A stretch of DNA of 64,000 nucleotides from JBAXBF01 sp034429745. Its GTDB lineage: Bacteria; Chloroflexota; Anaerolineae; Anaerolineales; DRKV01. The stretch is from assembly GCA_034429745.1 (NCBI GenBank), contig DAOUFY010000043.1:31061-95060 (forward strand). Reading direction: 5' to 3'. Below are positions 59,791 through 64,000 of the stretch, one piece after another. The notes beneath the pieces are model-generated. The model made no database searches. It saw only the letters and a list, made by a program, of their open reading frames with translations, and was not told the DNA's origin. Made by a program: the position numbers and the translations under genes. The stretch's first letter is position 1. Each line of letters opens with the position of its first letter.

Positions 59791-60999
59791 ATGGCATTGG
59801 ATGTTCAAGGGTTAACTCAACAAATAAGAATGATTGGCGAACAAGCCGCGGCAAGGTTTCGGCAACTGTTGGAGAGAAGGAAAGCTGCCAGAGCAATCTT
59901 AAGCAAACACGCCCATCGCGGTGAAGTGTTGCGCGATAAAATTAAACGGGCGTCAGCGGTCGTGCCTTCTATACGCTGTGCAATTCCTCTGGATGAACCT
60001 CTTAATGCTCACTACCCCTTGCCCACCAATGCAGCCCCATATTATATTATAGCCTCAGATGGCTCACAAATATTTCCGGATCGGCATGCTCCCCTGAATT
60101 ACTATTTGATTAATATCGGCACCATTGTATGGAAGGGACGAGAAAGTTTGCCTATCATCCGAACGCGAACGCATCTCTTTTGCGATGATAACCTTGTTTC
60201 AGCAGAGATGACTGCAAGCGAGATGATCTCTATGCGCCGTGATGTTATGGAACGCGAAGCTCTTGCCCAACAAGTGCGAGAAATCAAAGCAGAAAATGGG
60301 GCATCTTCAGGGTCGGTTGTAACCTTAACTGATGGCACGCTGGCTTTATGGGGGGCGTTGGATCGAGAGGATAAAAGTTCTCAAGGGGTTTATCGCCAAG
60401 CATTAAAAAGTTATCTAGAAGCGCTGCAAATTTTGTATGATGAGCATGTGATCAGTGCCGCCTATATTGATAAGCCGCGTGCGGATTGGCTGGTGCGCAG
60501 TTTGGAAATCGCTGAGTCAGAGGAATTTCAAACTTTATCTAATGGAATGCTTGGAGGGGTAACCGATGAAGATTTGCTTGCCAATTTGTTAGCGCCAGGA
60601 GAACGATCAGCGATCTTTGGTATTCAAGCGATTTTTGCCGAAGCTTATCGTGAAGAACTTGCGTTGCATTTCTTTTATCTAAATGTGGGCAGTGAAGGTT
60701 CACCTTGGTTGGTGCGAGTGGAAGTGCCGGCTTGGGTTGCTTTTAACTCAACTATGCTCAATGTCCTGCATTATGGACTATGGGAGCAATGCCGCTTGAT
60801 GGGTACTCATCCTTACCCCTACCTTTTGCATCGCGCCCATGAAGCCGCCACGATTACTCAAGCTGACAAAGAGCAAGTAGAATTATTACTCTTGCGGGAG
60901 TTTGCTCAACGAGGATTGCCGGTGGGGTATGAATCCCATAAGCAATATCTAAAAAATATCTCAAAACGAAAAAGCAAGCTCAGTGGAGGGTTTAGATAA
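59791..60999 (+). CDS. NurA-domain nuclease
   Basis: 402 residues from ATG 59791; the in-frame start at 59716 would add a hydrophobic stretch absent from NurA proteins. The NurA motifs are visible: IASDGSQIFPDRH with catalytic-type Asp90, VVTLTDGTLALWG with a second Asp, and a helical C-terminus with HYGLWEQCRLMG. NurA is a 5'-3' exonuclease working with the HerA helicase in DNA end resection; herA is not adjacent here. Bacterial NurA outside the thermophiles is sparsely studied. Confidence 0.85.
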   Translation: MALDVQGLTQQIRMIGEQAAARFRQLLERRKAARAILSKHAHRGEVLRDKIKRASAVVPSIRCAIPLDEPLNAHYPLPTNAAPYYIIASDGSQIFPDRHAPLNYYLINIGTIVWKGRESLPIIRTRTHLFCDDNLVSAEMTASEMISMRRDVMEREALAQQVREIKAENGASSGSVVTLTDGTLALWGALDREDKSSQGVYRQALKSYLEALQILYDEHVISAAYIDKPRADWLVRSLEIAESEEFQTLSNGMLGGVTDEDLLANLLAPGERSAIFGIQAIFAEAYREELALHFFYLNVGSEGSPWLVRVEVPAWVAFNSTMLNVLHYGLWEQCRLMGTHPYPYLLHRAHEAATITQADKEQVELLLLREFAQRGLPVGYESHKQYLKNISKRKSKLSGGFR

Positions 61000-61009
61000 G
61001 CAACTTGAC

Positions 61010-62416
61010 TTATTGTTTGCCTTTTTCGTTTGCAGAAAGCACACGCTGGGCAAGCATCTCGGTTCGGGCTGCGAGCTGACGAATGGAGAGTGTAGGATGG
61101 GAGGGCAAATATGTCTCCAGCGTATCCCCTAACGGCTCTGCCCAGCAAGTAGGCACGCCAAACATAACCCCAAGAATATTTCCCACTAAGCCACCGTTGC
61201 AATCTACATCCAACCCGGCCTCTGCCAGCAAAGCAAAAGAACGCGTCATGTCTCCCCCACCATACCAAAGAGCAGTGAGTACGGCAGCAATATTTGGATA
61301 TGCATGAATCCAATTGTATTGCTCAAAGCGTTGATCAAGCTGCTGCCATGAAGTAGAGGGTGAGCTGATCTTTTGGAAAAGTTCGATGCATTCTCGCAGC
61401 ACAGCTGCATACTCACTTTGTTGGGGAACATAAGCAGCAGCTTTTGTGATTAAGGCAGGAAGTTCTTTTTCTTGGAATGCCAGAGAAGTAAGCACAGCAG
61501 CATAGATCTCCCCATAAATCCCGTTAGCAGAATGTGATATGCGCGCGTCTTCAAAAGCAAAGCGTGCAGCAAGCAAAGGAGCAGCCGGCGCGACCATACC
61601 GCAAACCATGCCCCGCATTTGGGCTCCAATCCAATCGGAGAAGGGGTTGCGGAAACTGCCACTTGCAGGCGGAAATATACCTTGACACAAGTTCTGCAAG
61701 GCAATCCACTCTGCTGACCATCCAAAAGGAATTTGATACAGCCATTCAAGGGCAATATGCCGAGCGTTTAGGTTGCTCCCTGCACTTTCTAGGGCGTCGA
61801 GAAATACTAGTTCATAGACGACATCGTCATTCATTGTTTCTGGGGGAGTAATGTAGCTGTTGATTTCGCCGTACACCTCACGCAGACGCGTTCCATGATA
61901 GCCTTCGATCGCTGTACCAAACGACGCGCCTGCCAACTGCCCAAGCCAACCATGATATATTCGTTCTTCAAGCTGGGGCAGCTGTGGGCAAGACGAGGTT
62001 TTTTCGACATTCCCCAGCTCTTTTACGATATCATCCCATTCAAGGGGATGGTGGAAGGTATGGTATGGACTGCTAGGATCTTGGGGAGCATTGAATAGTG
62101 CCTCCAAAAATTCAGCAGTCAACACGCGCAGTTTGGAAATATCCTTTTTAGCTGCCAATTCCATCCCCGGTAAAAGAAATTCCTCAGCATGGCTGACCTC
62201 AAAACCTTTATTTGCCATAGACTCTGCCATTTCGACATAAACACATTCAGGTGCGCCTGAGCCGGGAACTTTGGCATCCCAAAACAACAGTATAAGTTCA
62301 TCACCCTGTGGGAAAGATTGACTGGTTTCTTCCCAATGGCTTGGGTGCTTGCGTCGATCAAGGGGAATGGCAGAGAGACGCATTTCTCTGTCAATTTGCC
62401 ATGCTTTTTTACCCAT
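61010..62416 (-). CDS. ADP-ribosylglycohydrolase-family protein with N-terminal extension
   Basis: 468 residues. The C-terminal three quarters (about 150-450) are an ADP-ribosylglycohydrolase (DraG/ARH) domain: YHGWLGQLAGASFGTAIEG, the metal site NDDVVYE and the second metal site GLDVDCNGGLVG. The usual TDDT-type motif is replaced by NDDV, so activity needs proof. The first 150 residues are unlike ARH and contain no recognisable domain. It converges with nurA (10-bp gap, no terminator). Possible roles include removal of ADP-ribose from proteins or DNA. Confidence 0.8.
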   Translation of the reverse strand: MGKKAWQIDREMRLSAIPLDRRKHPSHWEETSQSFPQGDELILLFWDAKVPGSGAPECVYVEMAESMANKGFEVSHAEEFLLPGMELAAKKDISKLRVLTAEFLEALFNAPQDPSSPYHTFHHPLEWDDIVKELGNVEKTSSCPQLPQLEERIYHGWLGQLAGASFGTAIEGYHGTRLREVYGEINSYITPPETMNDDVVYELVFLDALESAGSNLNARHIALEWLYQIPFGWSAEWIALQNLCQGIFPPASGSFRNPFSDWIGAQMRGMVCGMVAPAAPLLAARFAFEDARISHSANGIYGEIYAAVLTSLAFQEKELPALITKAAAYVPQQSEYAAVLRECIELFQKISSPSTSWQQLDQRFEQYNWIHAYPNIAAVLTALWYGGGDMTRSFALLAEAGLDVDCNGGLVGNILGVMFGVPTCWAEPLGDTLETYLPSHPTLSIRQLAARTEMLAQRVLSANEKGKQ

Positions 62417-62444
62417 AATCTATCCCTTTTTCTGTTTTATTCTA

Positions 62445-62663
62445 TCATACTGAAATACATTCACCTTCATAACCTTTTTGACGTATGGCGTTGAGAATAT
62501 CTTCTGTCTGCAACAGATTCTCATCATATTGTACCTCAAGTTGCTGTTTTCGATAACTGGCTGAAATGCTTTGAATACCTTTTAATTCATCTTCAATGCT
62601 CTCCAGTACTAAAGCACATCCTGTACAATGCATGTTTTTTACTTTAAAAACTTGTGTAATCAC
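62445..62663 (-). CDS. Heavy-metal-associated (HMA) domain protein
   Basis: 72 residues with a single ferredoxin-like HMA domain. The metal site is GMxCxxC-like: NMHCTGC (9-15), as in CopZ-type copper chaperones. It lies just downstream of the SafE/cupredoxin gene on the same strand, so it probably belongs to the same copper-responsive transcript. It could also be a chaperone for a different soft metal. Confidence 0.92.
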   Translation of the reverse strand: MITQVFKVKNMHCTGCALVLESIEDELKGIQSISASYRKQQLEVQYDENLLQTEDILNAIRQKGYEGECISV

Positions 62664-62699
62664 TGTTCACCTCATGGAAACATATGAAATTTTTTAGGA

Positions 62700-63893
62700 T
62701 TATTTGAAAATAATTTTGCCTGTGTACATTCCCATAGAACAGCTGAAGGGGATTACCGTGCCGGGTTTTTGCGGTGGGATGTTTATGGAGGTTGTACCGC
62801 TTGGTGGCAGGATAAGCTGAACGTTTAAGCTAGGTATGACAAATGCTAATGAACAAGAATAGGTATCTTGAGTAATGATGTTTAAGGTTACCTGTTGATT
62901 GGCAGGAGCAATAAGTTCACTCGGTTCATATCCTTCGTTTTTTGCGTATAGGGTAATAGTCGAAGTTGATTTTGATGTGGATTCAGAAGGCGGTAAGGGT
63001 GTGGTAGTTGGAATTGCCGGCCCGTATTGTGGTTGGTTGGGTTTTGCAGATGAAAACCGATTTTTACAGCAAGGGCAGCCAAACCCGGCCTGAAGAACAG
63101 CTGCAGTAGGCGATGCAGGTTCTTGTTGAGCTAATGCTGGTCCAAATGAATCGCCGATACTGCTGATTGGCAACGCTTCACTTAAAAGAATGGGTAACCC
63201 TAAAATATTGCTGCCGCTTACAATGGTAGTTACGCCTAAAATAAGCATTACGACAGCAACAAAACGAGAAAAGGCTTTTTCCAGCCGCGAACCCAGCTTG
63301 GTAGCAAAATAAGCAATTGAAAAGAAGATGGGGCTTGTTCCTAGGGTAAATGCCAGCATAATCCCTGCTCCAAGGATAGGATCACCGCTTCCCATAGCCA
63401 CTGCCATCATTGCTTGGGTTACCCCACAAGGAATGAGAACAGTCATAAGACCTAATAATAACGGTGTAATCCAACCATGATCACTCTTGGATATCTTGCG
63501 GATGGCTTTTGTGATTGGCCTTGGTGGTTCAAAGGTGAAAAATCTCAGCCAGGGATGGTTGGTTAATAGACGCAAGGCTGTTAAGCTGATAAAAATGCCA
63601 ATACCTATTTGAAGGATTGCGCGTGATATGGGTGTCAGCTGAAGCATAGAACCAAGCCAGCCAAGCAAGAAACCTAGGGCAGTATAAGCAAGCAGTTTTG
63701 CTAGTAAAAAGATCAAAATTGGTCTTGCGATGGCGATTCCTCTTGCAGAAGTCTTATTAGTAGTTGTTTGAGTACCAAGATCGCGCTCAATTTGGTAAGC
63801 CAGCGATGAAGTGAGCAAACCTCCTTGAACAGCTAGACAGCTTAGGCCTCCTGTAGTAAGACCAGTAACAAATGCAATGAGTAATTCGTTCAT
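62700..63893 (-). CDS. SafE/UreH_2-type membrane protein fused to a cupredoxin-like domain
   Basis: 397 residues. The N-terminal two thirds form about six TMs with the family-typical GLTTGGLSCLAVQGGLLTSSL and a repeat near LLGLMTVLIPCGVTQAMMAVAMGSGDP, as in DsbD-like/SafE/UreH_2 transporters. A Cys-rich loop (FGCPCC, about 272-277) and a Ser/Thr/Pro linker lead to a C-terminal cupredoxin-like beta domain (about 300-397) ending FSCSMGMYTGKIIF, with Cys and Met as candidate copper ligands. The SD is weak-to-good (AGGAGG). Function is inferred to be copper handling or thiol transfer. Confidence 0.85.
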   Translation of the reverse strand: MNELLIAFVTGLTTGGLSCLAVQGGLLTSSLAYQIERDLGTQTTTNKTSARGIAIARPILIFLLAKLLAYTALGFLLGWLGSMLQLTPISRAILQIGIGIFISLTALRLLTNHPWLRFFTFEPPRPITKAIRKISKSDHGWITPLLLGLMTVLIPCGVTQAMMAVAMGSGDPILGAGIMLAFTLGTSPIFFSIAYFATKLGSRLEKAFSRFVAVVMLILGVTTIVSGSNILGLPILLSEALPISSIGDSFGPALAQQEPASPTAAVLQAGFGCPCCKNRFSSAKPNQPQYGPAIPTTTPLPPSESTSKSTSTITLYAKNEGYEPSELIAPANQQVTLNIITQDTYSCSLAFVIPSLNVQLILPPSGTTSINIPPQKPGTVIPFSCSMGMYTGKIIFK

Positions 63894-63957
63894 TTTTTTA
63901 CCTCCTTAGTTGTTTGACCCTATTGACAGGATTGATAAAAGGGTGTAAGATTAAGTT

Positions 63958-63983
63958 ATACCCTCCCCCCCCCATATGGGTAT
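63958..63983. promoter_or_regulatory. CsoR-like G/C-tract operator
   Basis: ATACCC (63958-63963) and GGGTAT (63978-63983) are exact complements with 14 bases between; inside lies the palindrome CCCATATGGG (63971-63980). On the minus strand ATACCC-ATAT-GGGG resembles CsoR-family sites (ATACCC-N4-GGGG). It lies 65 bp upstream of the SafE/cupredoxin start. The regulator itself is not in the window. Confidence 0.5.
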
Positions 63984-64000
63984 GGCTCTGTAAATATTAT

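Noticed and set aside
61534..61851. Plus-strand ORF inside the ADP-ribosylglycohydrolase gene
   Set aside because: Antisense shadow with no plausible start signal.
63964..63973. Poly-C run as assembly error
   Set aside because: A miscounted homopolymer is possible, but the flanking ATACCC/GGGTAT arms and inner palindrome make a real operator more likely.
1..64000. CRISPR array, phage or insertion sequence
   Set aside because: I saw no regularly spaced repeat, transposase, integrase or phage structural gene.

Overview
The window looks like a stretch of chromosome from a member of the Chloroflexota, probably an Anaerolineae-type organism with moderate to low GC. This is an inference. It rests on Thr/Pro-rich 'PTPT' tails and linkers on exported proteins, many small lipoproteins with beta-propeller, TPR, G5 or DUF3298-like modules, T-box-controlled aminoacyl-tRNA synthetases, a NurA-family protein and an unusual IleRS form. 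I see no phage, insertion sequence or CRISPR array. Most of the window is housekeeping DNA.

Layout. 0-4.1 kb: the end of a class B penicillin-binding protein coupled to rsgA, then an OmpR-type two-component pair. 4.1-9.8 kb (mixed strands): a lytic transglycosylase, a small membrane protein behind two operator-like dyads, dnaA and clpB. 9.9-17.8 kb: a large six-hairpin-glycosidase-like protein, a PHP-domain protein, a class A PBP and a nucleotidyltransferase-like protein. 17.8-17.9 kb: two parS-like ParB sites 66 bp apart. 17.9-21.9 kb: a polyphosphate operon (ppk, HTH-CHAD, sixA-like). 21.9-24.3 kb: adk, a DnaJ/CbpA protein and greA. 24.4-35 kb: leuS and ileS, each behind a T-box, two tRNA-Ala genes, and a single-chain alpha-beta glyS. 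35-47.4 kb: deoC, lepB, a CZB-type chemoreceptor, a GH100-like/URO-D-like coupled pair, UXS-like and GtrA genes and lipoproteins. 47.4-53.6 kb (mostly plus strand): scpB-rluB and exported proteins (DUF3298-like, LysM, TPR, WD40), cutA and, on the minus strand, an FmdB protein. 53.7-63.9 kb: a five-repeat surface protein, a site-2 protease, DegV, a PH-like membrane protein, SIMPL, NurA, an ADP-ribosylglycohydrolase-like protein and a copper-type HMA/SafE-cupredoxin pair.

Replication signals are the most interesting theme. dnaA, two 15/16 matches to parS, a phased trio of perfect DnaA boxes (57.9 kb) and a cluster of one-mismatch DnaA boxes (27.9-28.15 kb) lie in one window. My hand counts of G and C in sampled minus-strand genes lean C-rich on the plus strand before about 28 kb and neutral to G-rich after about 35 kb, as expected if an origin lies inside the window. 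No DnaA box lies next to dnaA itself, so the origin, if present, appears to be separated from dnaA.

Envelope biogenesis is the second theme: PBPs, lytic transglycosylase, LysM, signal peptidase I, GtrA/UXS and many secreted proteins. The third is translation: T-boxes reading CUC (Leu) and AUC (Ile), tRNA-Ala genes, and the synthetases.
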